This document shows positions 7,089 to 15,428 of a stretch of 64,000 bases of DNA, piece after piece. Source of the DNA: Pontivivens sp032464575. GTDB lineage: Bacteria > Pseudomonadota > Alphaproteobacteria > Rhodobacterales > Rhodobacteraceae. The translations under genes and the position numbers were made by a program. The stretch spans positions 310,001 through 374,000 of the forward strand of contig JAWDKM010000004.1 in assembly GCA_032464575.1 (NCBI GenBank), read 5' to 3'. The notes beneath the pieces were generated by a model, which ran no database searches, was not told the origin of the DNA, and saw only the letters and a list, made by a program, of their open reading frames with translations. Position 1 is the stretch's first letter. Each line of letters opens with the position of its first letter.

Positions 7089-8924
7089 TCAGCCCTGGCC
7101 GGGCATGAGCTGGACGCCCTGCGCCTGAAGCGCCTCGAGCACCAGCGCGTCGCGGCCGTAGACGTCCTGCCGGAACTGCAGCACGCCGTCCGCATCCTGC
7201 CAGACCGTACGGTAGTCGAGATGCACGGGCACGCGCTGTTCGAGGTTCACCTGCGTCTCCCGCCCCGTGGCGCGGTAACGGTCGAAAAGCGCCATGGGAT
7301 CGCCGGTCTGCGGACGCAGCAGCACCTCGGCCAGGCCGCGCGGATCGGCGACCCGCACGCAGCCATGGGAGAAGGCGCGCGCATCGCGGGCGAAGAGGCT
7401 GCGCGACGGCGTGTCGTGCAGGTAGATCGCGAACTGGTTGGGGAACATGAACTTCACGTTGCCAAGCGCATTGCCCGGCCCCGGCCCCTGGCGGATCCAC
7501 CAGGGGAAGAAGTCCTCGGAAAACACCTGCCAGTTGATGATCGACGTATCGTCCGGCGTCCAGATGCCGGTGCCGTCGTCGATCAGGCTCATGTTGTTTT
7601 CGTTGAGGTAGTTGGGGTTCGCCCGCAGCTGCGGCAGGATCTCCTCCGTCGCGATGGAGCGCGGGACGGTCCAGGTCGGGTTGATTACCATGTGGGTCAT
7701 GGTGTCGGAGAACTCGACCGTCTGGTGGCGCGCCTTGCCGATCACGACGCGGGTGGTGAAGATCTCCTCCTCCCCCTCGCGCAGCCACATGCGGTAGTCG
7801 GGCATGTTGACGTAGATGTGCCGCTCGTCGTCGTTCCAGTCGGTCCAGCGGACGCGCTCGAGATTGACGAGGATCTGGGCCAACCGCTCTTCCGCGGTGG
7901 TGTTGAGGGCGGCGAGCGTCTTGGGCCCGATCACACCGTCGTCGTTGAGGCCGTGGCGGCGCTGGAAGGTCTTGAGCGCGGCCTCGGTCGCGGGGTCCAT
8001 CACCTCAGACGACATGGGATCGGCGGGCTCGGTCGTGGTCGCGGCGACGGGCAGGGCCTCGCCCAGGTCCAGGTTCGCGACCTCGCCCGGATCGCCCTCC
8101 AGCGGCAGGTCGTCGTCGTCGCTGCTCACATTGTAGTCGGGCTGTACCGTGCCGGGCTCGGGCGGCGTGTAGTCGCCCATGGACGCGAGGCGGGCGCGGA
8201 TCGCGGGCACGCGCGGATCGCTTTCGCCCAGCTCGATGGAGCCGCCGCCCGGGATCTCCTCCCCGTCCCAGCCGCCGGAAGCGACCAGCGCGCGCAGGTC
8301 GCGCAGGGCCCGGACCAGCTCTATATAACCCTCGCGCCGCGGGGCGACGGCGAGGATGTGCTGCGCGGGCCGGTCCGCCTCGGCCAGTGCGGTGAGCTCT
8401 GCCACCGCGTCGATGTCCTCGGGGAAGACATGCATGTTGGCGCTCAGCGACGACGGCTCGATCAGACCGACGAGGCGGGTGCGCACGAAATCGAGATAGG
8501 CTTGGGCGAGTGCCAGCTCGCTCTCCGCCGGGGCGCCGCCGTCATAGGCCACCTCGACATGGGGGGAGAGGCGGTCGATCGCGTCGGTGTCCACGGGCAG
8601 ACCATGCTCGACCTGACGCGACATCGCCTCGATCAGCGCGCGGGCGGCGGCGGCGTCGCGGGTGGTGAAGAGCGGGGCATAGTCGCGGGCCGCGTAAAAG
8701 GCCTCGATCTCGACGGAGTCCGAGGCCTGCAACAGCTCGGCCAGTTCGGGCCACACCGGATCGGGAGCCGGCGTAGGCGCCTCCGGCGTGGTCAGCGACG
8801 CCTCCAACGGCGCCTCGACGGCTGATTCCTGCCCGTAGCCTGCGATCGGCGCGGCGGTCGCCAGCAGTGCCATTACGGCAACTAACCCTAGGGTAGATGG
8901 GATTCTGTTACTTGAATGCGACAC
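7089..8924 (-). CDS. Periplasmic L,D-transpeptidase (YcbB/LdtD type)
   Basis: This enzyme cross-links peptidoglycan stems at meso-diaminopimelate (3-3 links). The 611-residue product has a Sec signal peptide (about residues 1-31, ending IAGYGQ), an N-terminal scaffold domain, a peptidoglycan-binding-1 domain with LKTFQRRHGLNDDGVIGPKT, and a YkuD domain whose active-site motif reads HDTPSRSLF...FSHGCVRVADP, with the catalytic Cys near residue 520. Large YcbB-type enzymes of about 600 residues have this order. The start is GTG, with AAGGGA eight nt upstream on the minus strand. The gene diverges from a DUF882/M15 gene, also a peptidoglycan enzyme family, and is followed after 80 nt by lpxD. Confidence 0.92.
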   Translation of the reverse strand: MSHSSNRIPSTLGLVAVMALLATAAPIAGYGQESAVEAPLEASLTTPEAPTPAPDPVWPELAELLQASDSVEIEAFYAARDYAPLFTTRDAAAARALIEAMSRQVEHGLPVDTDAIDRLSPHVEVAYDGGAPAESELALAQAYLDFVRTRLVGLIEPSSLSANMHVFPEDIDAVAELTALAEADRPAQHILAVAPRREGYIELVRALRDLRALVASGGWDGEEIPGGGSIELGESDPRVPAIRARLASMGDYTPPEPGTVQPDYNVSSDDDDLPLEGDPGEVANLDLGEALPVAATTTEPADPMSSEVMDPATEAALKTFQRRHGLNDDGVIGPKTLAALNTTAEERLAQILVNLERVRWTDWNDDERHIYVNMPDYRMWLREGEEEIFTTRVVIGKARHQTVEFSDTMTHMVINPTWTVPRSIATEEILPQLRANPNYLNENNMSLIDDGTGIWTPDDTSIINWQVFSEDFFPWWIRQGPGPGNALGNVKFMFPNQFAIYLHDTPSRSLFARDARAFSHGCVRVADPRGLAEVLLRPQTGDPMALFDRYRATGRETQVNLEQRVPVHLDYRTVWQDADGVLQFRQDVYGRDALVLEALQAQGVQLMPGQG

Positions 8925-9233
8925 TTATTCTGTCCCTTGCAACGATCACTCTTGCCTCATTTACGGCGGAAAACCGCCGATACAATGCGGGCCATGCGGT
9001 GCGGCCGGCAAATTTCTGCCGATCAAGTGATGGTGAACGATCCGTGACCGGGGGGTTCGGAACATTCGTGAACATCATGTGGCCTTCCCGTGTCCTTATA
9101 GCGTGAGAGCACGGAAAAAGGCGCTGCACAACTGCCACTTGGCGCAAAAAAGCCCTCATGTCATAACGCTCGACAAGCAATCACGGTTTCACCCCCGAAG
9201 GTTGCATTGAGGGACAGATAGGGACTTTTTTCT
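8925..9233. promoter_or_regulatory. Divergent control region between two peptidoglycan genes
   Basis: This 309-bp gap must hold promoters for both the transpeptidase and the DUF882 gene. It contains a perfect CGGCGG-AAAA-CCGCCG hairpin (8964-8979), a smaller CGGCA/TGCCG palindrome near 9007-9022 and a TACAAT hexamer at 8981. The DUF882 start is preceded by AGGGAC. No convincing protein gene or tRNA is present. Confidence 0.5.
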
Positions 9234-9800
9234 ATGACGAAGAGTAACGTCGTCGGCCGACGTGCTGTGCTTGGTGCGTTCGCCGGCATCGCGGCCATCT
9301 CCGCTGCGCCGGTTTTCGCCAACGCGCCGGGCCTCCTGACCGGAGCTGGCAACATTCGCTCCATCAAGCTGACCAATCCGCGGACGGGCGAGAGCCTGGA
9401 CAGCGTCTACTGGGTCGAGGGGGAGTACATCCCGCAGGTCCTCGACGAGATCAACTTCATCTTCCGCGACTGGCGCCAGAACGAGGTGCACGCGGTCGAC
9501 GTGCGCACGATCGACATCATGGCCGCCGCGGCGCGCCGGATGGAGACGTCCGAGCCCTATTCGCTGCTGTCGGGCTACCGCAGCCCGGCGACCAACCGCA
9601 TGCTGCGCTCCCGCAGTCGGGGCGTCGCACGCAACTCCTACCACATGCAGGCGATGGCGGCGGATCTGCGCCTGTCCTCGCGCAGCGTCCAGAACATGTA
9701 CGATGCGGGCGTGGCCTGCAACGCGGGCGGCGTGGGGCGCTACGGCCGCTCCAACTTCGTCCACTTCGATTGCGGACCGGTGCGCACCTGGCGGGGCTGA
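9234..9800 (+). CDS. Tat-exported DUF882 / M15A-type peptidase (YcbK-like)
   Basis: This 188-residue protein has a twin-arginine signal (Arg9-Arg10 in VGRRAVLGAF, then a hydrophobic stretch ending PVFANA). The mature domain is peptidase M15A-like: LSGYRSPATNR, then SYHMQAMAADLRL with the zinc His and Asp ligands, and FVHFDCGP with the final His. Homologues such as MepK/YcbK cleave peptidoglycan, including 3-3 cross-links made by L,D-transpeptidases; the divergent gene at 8924 encodes just such a transpeptidase. That they act on the same cross-links is inference. AGGGAC lies about 8 nt before the ATG. A strong hairpin ends the gene. Confidence 0.9.
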   Translation: MTKSNVVGRRAVLGAFAGIAAISAAPVFANAPGLLTGAGNIRSIKLTNPRTGESLDSVYWVEGEYIPQVLDEINFIFRDWRQNEVHAVDVRTIDIMAAAARRMETSEPYSLLSGYRSPATNRMLRSRSRGVARNSYHMQAMAADLRLSSRSVQNMYDAGVACNAGGVGRYGRSNFVHFDCGPVRTWRG

Positions 9801-9844
9801 CCCCCGGGGCCATCGGCCGCCAACACGCGGAAAACGCACCACGA

Positions 9845-9872
9845 GGGGCCTCGCCACGATCGGCGGGGCCCC
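9845..9872 (+). terminator. Terminator hairpin after the DUF882 gene
   Basis: GGGGCCTCGCC pairs with GGCGGGGCCCC (one G-T wobble) around a 6-nt loop, 45 nt after the stop codon. Confidence 0.7.
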
Positions 9873-10061
9873 TTGCCGTTCGGATCGGCCCTGCGGGGTA
9901 CGGCGCGCCCTTCCCCGCGGCCACATGCGCCGATGCCCGGACATGGAGCCGGATCGCGGCGCGGACAGCCCGGCCCCCCTTGTCCTGGAGGGCAAGACGA
10001 CGCCTTCCGGCGCGGCGGCGAGGTCTTGGAGGCGGCGCGGCGCCTGCCTAAGCTGCGGATC

Positions 10062-11066
10062 ATGGGGTACGTCACGTCCTTGTTCGCACGCAAGATGGTC
10101 GCCGCGGCGCGCGGTGACGTGGACGCGTCCGACATCCTCGCCGGCGCGGGTCTCGACGCGGACGCGCCGTGGGATCCCAAGGTGATGATCCCGGCCGAAA
10201 CCTACTACGATCTGCTGGAGCGCATCGCGGAGCGGACCGACGTGACCGACCTGCCGGTCCGCGGCGGCGCCTCCATGCGCTGCGACGACTATGGCGCGCT
10301 GGGGCTGGCGTGGAAGGCGGCGCTGGATCTGCGCGGCTCGTTCTCGCGGGTCGCGCGGTATGCGCGGCTCTGGACCGGGGTGGTGAGCTACGAGCTGCGC
10401 CCCGACCCGCGCGGCACACTGTTCATCCTGCATCGTTCCGGCGCGCGGCGTCTCGGCCTGCGCCTGTCGAACGAGGCGACGCTGGCAAGCGGCGTCTCGC
10501 TGGCGAGGCAGGTCTGTCCGGTTCCCTTCGCGCCGCTGGAGGTGCTCGTCCGGCATCCCGCGCCGCACTCGACGGCCGCGCACGAGGACTGGTTCCGCTG
10601 TCCGGTCCGCTTCGGCGCCGAGCTCGACGCGCTGCTGATCTCGGATCAAGCGCTGGATCAGCCGAACATCCTGGGCGACGAGGGGATCTCGCGATATCTC
10701 ATCTCGCATCTGGACGCGGAGCTGTCGGAGGTCGGCGGCGAGGCCTCGCTCGTCACCCGGGCGAAGGATGCGATCGCGCAGTCGCTCAACGAGGGCGCGC
10801 CGAGGATGGCCGACATCGCGCGGGGGCTCGGCATGAGCGACCGCTCGTTCCACCGGCGCCTGTCGGATCACGGGATGAGCTTCCAGGCGCTGACCGAGGA
10901 TACGCGCCGCGAACTGGCCGAGGGGCTGCTGAGGGACGAGCGCCACTCGCTGGCCGAGATCGCGTTCCTCACGGGGTTTTCAGAGCAGAGCTCGTTCACC
11001 CGCGCCTTCAAGCGCTGGGTCGGCCGGACGCCCGCGAGCTACCGCAGGGACTGCCTCGGCCGCTGA
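10062..11066 (+). CDS. AraC-family transcriptional regulator (OruR/VirS type)
   Basis: This 334-residue regulator has an N-terminal arabinose-binding-like DUF domain (residues about 20-210) of the type found in OruR, VirS and ArgR-like AraC proteins. Two helix-turn-helix motifs follow in the last 100 residues: PRMADIARGLGMSDRSFHRRL and HSLAEIAFLTGFSEQSSFTRAFKRWVG. The ATG at 10062 gives a normal N-terminus (MGYVTSLFARKMVAAAR); the frame is open further upstream but through sequence that is the previous gene's terminator region. It lies 107 nt before an NmrA-DUF4345-DUF1772 set on the same strand, which it probably controls. The effector is unknown. Confidence 0.9.
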   Translation: MGYVTSLFARKMVAAARGDVDASDILAGAGLDADAPWDPKVMIPAETYYDLLERIAERTDVTDLPVRGGASMRCDDYGALGLAWKAALDLRGSFSRVARYARLWTGVVSYELRPDPRGTLFILHRSGARRLGLRLSNEATLASGVSLARQVCPVPFAPLEVLVRHPAPHSTAAHEDWFRCPVRFGAELDALLISDQALDQPNILGDEGISRYLISHLDAELSEVGGEASLVTRAKDAIAQSLNEGAPRMADIARGLGMSDRSFHRRLSDHGMSFQALTEDTRRELAEGLLRDERHSLAEIAFLTGFSEQSSFTRAFKRWVGRTPASYRRDCLGR

Positions 11067-11173
11067 TCGCGAGCCTGGCAGCGAAGGTCAAAACCGTGGC
11101 GGGGCCGGTCAATACCTAGACACGCCGCACGGTCTATCCCCGGATGATCGAACCGAACCAGGGAGCCAGAGCC

Positions 11174-12001
11174 ATGCAGACCAGACCCATTCTCGTCATC
11201 GGAGCCACCGGCAAGACCGGCCGCCGCGTCGCCGAAAAGCTGGAGGCGCGGGGCCTGCCCGTCCGCCGCGGGTCGCGCAGGTCCGCGGTCCCCTTCGACT
11301 GGGACGCGCCCGAGACCTGGGCGGCCGCCCTCGACGGCGCGGGCGCCGCCTACGTCACCTACTTCCCCGACCTCGCCTTTCCGGGCGCCGTCGAGAAGCT
11401 TGGATCGCTGTGCGAGACCGCGAAGGCGGCGGGCGTCGAGCACCTCGTCCTCCTGTCGGGGCGCGGCGAGCACCACGCCCGGCTGGGCGAGGAGGTCGTG
11501 CGCGGCTCCGGCGTCGACTACACCATCGTCCGCGCGGCCTGGTTCGCGCAGAACTTCTCCGAAGGCTACCTGCAGGACCCCGTCCTCGCCGGGGTCCTGC
11601 CGATGCCCGGCGGCGATGTCGTCGAACCGATCATCGACATCGAGGACATCGCCGACGTCGCCGTCGCCGCGCTGACCGACCCGCGCCATCGCGGCGCGCT
11701 CTACGAGGTGACGGGACCCCGCCTGTTGAGCTTTGCCGACATGGCGCGGGAGCTGTCCGCGGCCATCGGTCGCCCGATCCGGCACGTCGCGATCCCGTTC
11801 GAGGCGTTCCATGCGGAGATCGCGCGGGCCGGTGGCGACTTCGTTGCGGACGTCTTCACCGCGATCGCGCGCGAGACGCTGGACGGGCGCAACGCGCATC
11901 TCGCCGACGGCGTGCAACGGGCGCTGGGACGCCCGCCGCGGGACTTCCGCGACTTCGCGAGGGCGGCGGCGGAGGCCGGGACGTGGGCGGCCGTCGCCTG
12001 A
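11174..12001 (+). CDS. NAD(P)H-binding NmrA-like protein
   Basis: This 275-residue atypical short-chain dehydrogenase has the Rossmann glycine motif at its very start (VIGATGKTGRRVAEKL). A segment HLVLLSGRGEHHARLGE and VVRGSGVDYTIVRAAWFAQNF are typical of NmrA/quinone-reductase-like proteins that sense or use NAD(P)H. The canonical SDR Tyr-x-x-x-Lys pair is not apparent, as usual for NmrA relatives. The ATG at 11174 has AGGGAG ten nt upstream; an in-frame ATG at 11144 is less well placed. It heads a run of four close genes on the plus strand. Confidence 0.85.
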   Translation: MQTRPILVIGATGKTGRRVAEKLEARGLPVRRGSRRSAVPFDWDAPETWAAALDGAGAAYVTYFPDLAFPGAVEKLGSLCETAKAAGVEHLVLLSGRGEHHARLGEEVVRGSGVDYTIVRAAWFAQNFSEGYLQDPVLAGVLPMPGGDVVEPIIDIEDIADVAVAALTDPRHRGALYEVTGPRLLSFADMARELSAAIGRPIRHVAIPFEAFHAEIARAGGDFVADVFTAIARETLDGRNAHLADGVQRALGRPPRDFRDFARAAAEAGTWAAVA

Positions 12002-12036
12002 CGCAACCGCATTTTCAGGAAGGGAAGGACTATCCG

Positions 12037-12468
12037 ATGAAACTCACGCGTTTCCAGAACATCGTGCTCGGCATCGGCGGCGTCACCGCGCTCGGCGTCG
12101 GGCTGTCGATCCTCGCCGTGCCGCACGCCTTCTATGCCGGGTACGGCATCGGGCCCGGCACCGGCCCCGACCTGCTGAGCGAGTTGCGCGCACCCGGTGC
12201 CGGACTTGCCGCCCTGGGGGCCGTCATGCTCGGCGGGATCCTGCGCCGCGCGCCGGCCCCGGTGGCCGTGGCGGTGGCGCTGATCGTCTACCTCGCCTTC
12301 CCGGCGGGACGCCTCGTGGGACTGCTGGTCGACGGCGTGCCGTCGGCCGGCATCCTCGCGGCGCTGGCGATCGAGCTCGCGATCGCGGCAGCCTGCCTCG
12401 TCGCCTTTGCTGGCCCGTCGCGATCGGGAGCCTCTTCCGTGGGCGGTGCGCGCGTCTCCGCATCCTGA
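12037..12468 (+). CDS. DUF4345 family small membrane protein
   Basis: This 143-residue hydrophobic protein has about four predicted membrane segments (residues about 8-28, 46-66, 72-92 and 100-122). The pattern, including FYAGYGIGPGTGPDLLSELRAPGAG, fits the DUF4345 family. AAGGGAAGGA precedes the ATG by 8-10 nt. It is 35 nt after the NmrA gene. DUF4345 genes often sit near AraC regulators and oxidoreductases, but the molecular function is unknown. Confidence 0.8.
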   Translation: MKLTRFQNIVLGIGGVTALGVGLSILAVPHAFYAGYGIGPGTGPDLLSELRAPGAGLAALGAVMLGGILRRAPAPVAVAVALIVYLAFPAGRLVGLLVDGVPSAGILAALAIELAIAAACLVAFAGPSRSGASSVGGARVSAS

Positions 12469-12532
12469 GACATCCCGCGGCGGGGCGGCGATGTCGTCCC
12501 GCCGATCCACCCCCAGCGAAAGGAGACTGCTC

Positions 12533-13042
12533 ATGTCCCCGACTTTCCTCTTCCTCATGCAGTTCGCCGTCCTCGCCTACGCCTTTGTCGGCGGCGTCTT
12601 CCTCGCCTTCTCGGACTTCATCATGCGGTCGCTTGCGCGGACCGACGGGACCGCGGGGGTGGAGACGATGCAAGTCATCAACCGCGAGGTGTTCCGCTGG
12701 ATCTTCATGGCGCTGTTCCTGGGGCTGGCCCCGCTGTCGCTCGCAATCGCGGTGCAGGGCGGCATCGCGGTCGGGGGCACGGCGGGCACCGTCGTGACCC
12801 TGGCCGGCCTCGTCTACCTCGTCGGCTGCTTCGGGGTGACCGTGCGCTTCAACGTGCCGATGAACCGGGCGCTGGACGGCATGGACGTCTCGGCCGATGC
12901 GACGCGCGCGTACTGGGTCGATACCTATCTGCCGCGCGGGACCTTCTGGAACACCGTCCGGACGGCGGCCTGCGGCATGTCGGCCGCGCTCCTGTTGTCC
13001 GGGCTGGGGCTGATGGTCCAGTCTCAGGTGCAGCCGGCCTGA
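12533..13042 (+). CDS. DUF1772 (anthrone oxygenase-like) membrane protein
   Basis: This 169-residue protein has four predicted membrane segments. The motif FNVPMNRALDGMD and the C-terminal stretch YLPRGTFWNTVRTAACGMSA are characteristic of the DUF1772 family, distantly related to anthrone oxygenases. AAGGAGA lies about 7 nt upstream of the ATG. It follows the DUF4345 gene by 64 nt. The three-gene set NmrA-DUF4345-DUF1772 may oxidise or detoxify a small organic compound at the membrane; this is inference. Confidence 0.82.
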   Translation: MSPTFLFLMQFAVLAYAFVGGVFLAFSDFIMRSLARTDGTAGVETMQVINREVFRWIFMALFLGLAPLSLAIAVQGGIAVGGTAGTVVTLAGLVYLVGCFGVTVRFNVPMNRALDGMDVSADATRAYWVDTYLPRGTFWNTVRTAACGMSAALLLSGLGLMVQSQVQPA

Positions 13043-13095
13043 CGGGGCCTCGTCCCGGCCCCGCCGCCGGGACCATGCCGAAGGGGAGTGGTGTC

Positions 13096-13599
13096 ATGCC
13101 GTCCAGGGAGCCGACGCTGCACATGCTGTGCGGCAGGATCGCGTCGGGAAAGTCGACACTGGCCGCCGAGCTGGCCCGCGCCAAGGGAACCGTCCTGATC
13201 TCCGAGGACATCTGGCTCGATGCGCTCTACGCGGACCGGATGTCGTCGGTACGGGATTACGTGCGCTGTGCGGCGCGGCTTCGAGGCGTGATGGGCCCGC
13301 ATGTCGCCGCCGTGCTGGAGGCCGGAACCTCGGTCGTGCTCGACTTTCCGGCGAACACGGTCGAGACCCGGGCGTGGATGCGCGGCATCCTGGAGCGGAC
13401 GGCGGCGTCGCATGTCCTTCACGTGCTCGACGCCTCGGACGCGGTCTGCCTGTCGCGGCTCCAGCAGCGCAATGCAGGGGGCGATCATCCCTTCGTGGTC
13501 ACGGACGCGGAGTTCCGCCGGATCACGGCCCATTTCGTCCTGCCCGCGCCGGAGGAGGGGTTCGAGGTGGTCGTGCACCGGCAGATGCCCCTTCCCTGA
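13096..13599 (+). CDS. P-loop kinase / AAA-family ATPase (zeta-toxin-like fold)
   Basis: This 167-residue protein has a clear Walker A at residues 13-21 (GRIASGKST) and a lid-like region. It matches the small AAA_33/zeta-toxin-like nucleotide kinases that phosphorylate small molecules or serve as ATPases with unknown substrates. DFPANTVETRAWMRGIL and the Arg-rich LSRLQQRNAGGDHPF (lid) are typical. No antitoxin gene accompanies it. The ATG at 13096 is preferred because AAGGGGAG lies nine nt upstream. It ends the plus-strand gene run and faces the minus-strand subtilase gene. Confidence 0.8.
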   Translation: MPSREPTLHMLCGRIASGKSTLAAELARAKGTVLISEDIWLDALYADRMSSVRDYVRCAARLRGVMGPHVAAVLEAGTSVVLDFPANTVETRAWMRGILERTAASHVLHVLDASDAVCLSRLQQRNAGGDHPFVVTDAEFRRITAHFVLPAPEEGFEVVVHRQMPLP

Positions 13600-13650
13600 A
13601 GGGCGGAGGCGCAGTCGGTGCGGGCCTCCGCCGGTGTCGCGATCGCGCCG

Positions 13651-15402
13651 TCAGCGGATCCGGCCGCCGGGGTGGACCAGGACCTGCCCGCCGGGCCCGA
13701 CCTCCAGCGCGCGCTGGTCGAAGGCGATGTCGAGCGTGGCATTCGGCAGCACGATCAGCCGGCCGTCAGTCCCGACCTGGACGTCCTGCGGGGCCGACAG
13801 CGCGCCCCTCACCACGCAGGGTCCGCTGACCGACCAGTCGCCGGCGGCGGGCGGGACGCATTCGGGGTGGAGTGCGGCGTCGATGGCGCCGCGCAGGTTC
13901 GGCAGCGGACCGATGTTGCGCGCGTCGGCCGCCTGCGGCGTCGCGCCCGCCTGCAGGACGTCGCGCATCTCCTCCGAGGTGAGCGGGCTTCCACCGGCGG
14001 CCAGGGCGGCCCCCTGCACCACTGCGGCCGCGCCTGCCACGATCGGCGAGGCCGAGGACGTGCCGTTGAAGCCTCCGATGTAGCGCTGATCCTCGTCGCC
14101 GGCACCGCCCGGAGGCCCGACCCCGTCGAAGAGCCCGCCATAGCCCAGCGTCGCCACGTTCTGTCCCCAGCCCTGGAGATCGACCCGGTCGCCGAAATTG
14201 CTGAAGCAGGTGGGCGCGCGGGTATCCGATGTCCCCGCGCCCACGAGGATCGCGCCGGAGTCGCGCTCCGCCCGGTCGAAGAGCCCGCCATAGGCCGGAT
14301 CGTCGAAGTCGGACCGTCCGTTGCCCGCCGCCTGAACCACGACGATGCCGTTTGCCGTCGCGGTCTGGATGGCGTCGAAGTTCGCCTGCCAGAACTCGAC
14401 GGCGATGGCATCCTCGGAGCACGCGCCGCAGCCCGCGGGACAGGTCTGTCCGTCCGCGGGACCGGTCCGCTGGATCTCGATCAGGATGACGTCGCCCGCC
14501 TCCAGCAGTCCGGCCGCCGTGTCGATGGCGTCCGCGTCGGTGGGCGGGCCGGCATGGCTCTCGAACCCCGCCTTGGCGCCATGCGCGATCCCGGTGATCC
14601 CGTAGCCGTTGTCGGCGGCCACGAGCACGCCCATCACCGCGGTGCCGTGGTTGCGGGAGCCGGCCACGATCGTTCCGCCGACGGAGAAGAGCGGCGGCAG
14701 GTCCTCGTGGGTGACGTTGATCCCCTGCTCCACGTCGATGATCCGCACGCCCGTGCCTGTGCCGCCCGGAACGCCCCAGGCGTGGCGCGCGTCGATGCCG
14801 ACGGGCGCTGGGTCGAGGTATCCCTGCTGGAACTCGAAATCCGGTGTCGGCGGCGGGCTGTCGGCCTGCGGGTCCGTGGCGGGGTGCACGGCATAGGCCA
14901 CCTCGACGATGGCCAGCGCGTTGAGCTCTCGCAGGAGCGGGGCCACGTCGCCGTAGACCGCATCCTCGCCGAGCGGGAGCGAGTGGTAGAGCGTGAGGTC
15001 GGCGAGCGGTCGCCCGCCGCGCCGCTCGCCCTCCTCGCGCCGTGCCAGCAGCGTGGCGGGAGGCGCGGTGAAGGTCGGCCGGATCGCCTCACGCGCGATC
15101 CCCGCGGTGCCGTCAACGAGCCGGTTGGCGGTCTCGAGCGCGGTCGCGACATCGCCGTCGGCCAGGCCGAACTCGCGCAGGACGCGCCGGTCGCGGTCGG
15201 TCCGCGCACCGATCGTGAAGCGCGTGTCTTCCAGCCGGATCGCGCTGCCTTCGCGAAACTTCACCACGATGCTCTCGACCGGCGTGTCGTCGGGCAGGAC
15301 GTAGGTCTGCGCCGGGGGTGTCGCGCGCAGGTCGCCGATCGGCTGGGCCCCGGCACCGGTCGCGGCGAGACCGGCGGCGAGGACGAGGATGGTTCTCAAC
15401 AT
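13651..15402 (-). CDS. Secreted S8 family serine peptidase (subtilase)
   Basis: This 583-residue subtilisin-like protease has a Sec signal peptide (residues 1-19, ending TGAGAQ), a pro-region of about 170 residues, and a catalytic domain with all triad residues: Asp in VRIIDVEQGIN (near 219), His in NHGTAVMGVL (near 249) and Ser in NGTSSASPIVAG (near 447); the oxyanion Asn is in QAAGNGRSD. Cysteines cluster in TCPAGCGACSED, suggesting disulfides outside the cytosol. The last 70 residues form a short beta-rich tail with LIVLPNATLDIAF and VLVHPGGRIR, perhaps a surface-association module. It is the last gene of a five-gene minus-strand run and lies 26 nt after a secreted tail-fibre-like gene. 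Confidence 0.9.
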   Translation of the reverse strand: MLRTILVLAAGLAATGAGAQPIGDLRATPPAQTYVLPDDTPVESIVVKFREGSAIRLEDTRFTIGARTDRDRRVLREFGLADGDVATALETANRLVDGTAGIAREAIRPTFTAPPATLLARREEGERRGGRPLADLTLYHSLPLGEDAVYGDVAPLLRELNALAIVEVAYAVHPATDPQADSPPPTPDFEFQQGYLDPAPVGIDARHAWGVPGGTGTGVRIIDVEQGINVTHEDLPPLFSVGGTIVAGSRNHGTAVMGVLVAADNGYGITGIAHGAKAGFESHAGPPTDADAIDTAAGLLEAGDVILIEIQRTGPADGQTCPAGCGACSEDAIAVEFWQANFDAIQTATANGIVVVQAAGNGRSDFDDPAYGGLFDRAERDSGAILVGAGTSDTRAPTCFSNFGDRVDLQGWGQNVATLGYGGLFDGVGPPGGAGDEDQRYIGGFNGTSSASPIVAGAAAVVQGAALAAGGSPLTSEEMRDVLQAGATPQAADARNIGPLPNLRGAIDAALHPECVPPAAGDWSVSGPCVVRGALSAPQDVQVGTDGRLIVLPNATLDIAFDQRALEVGPGGQVLVHPGGRIR

Positions 15403-15428
15403 GACATGTCTCCTGTCTCTCTGGCGGT

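Noticed and set aside
13096..13599. Zeta toxin of a toxin-antitoxin pair
   Set aside because: The fold is similar, but no small epsilon-like gene lies adjacent and the kinase follows metabolic-looking genes.
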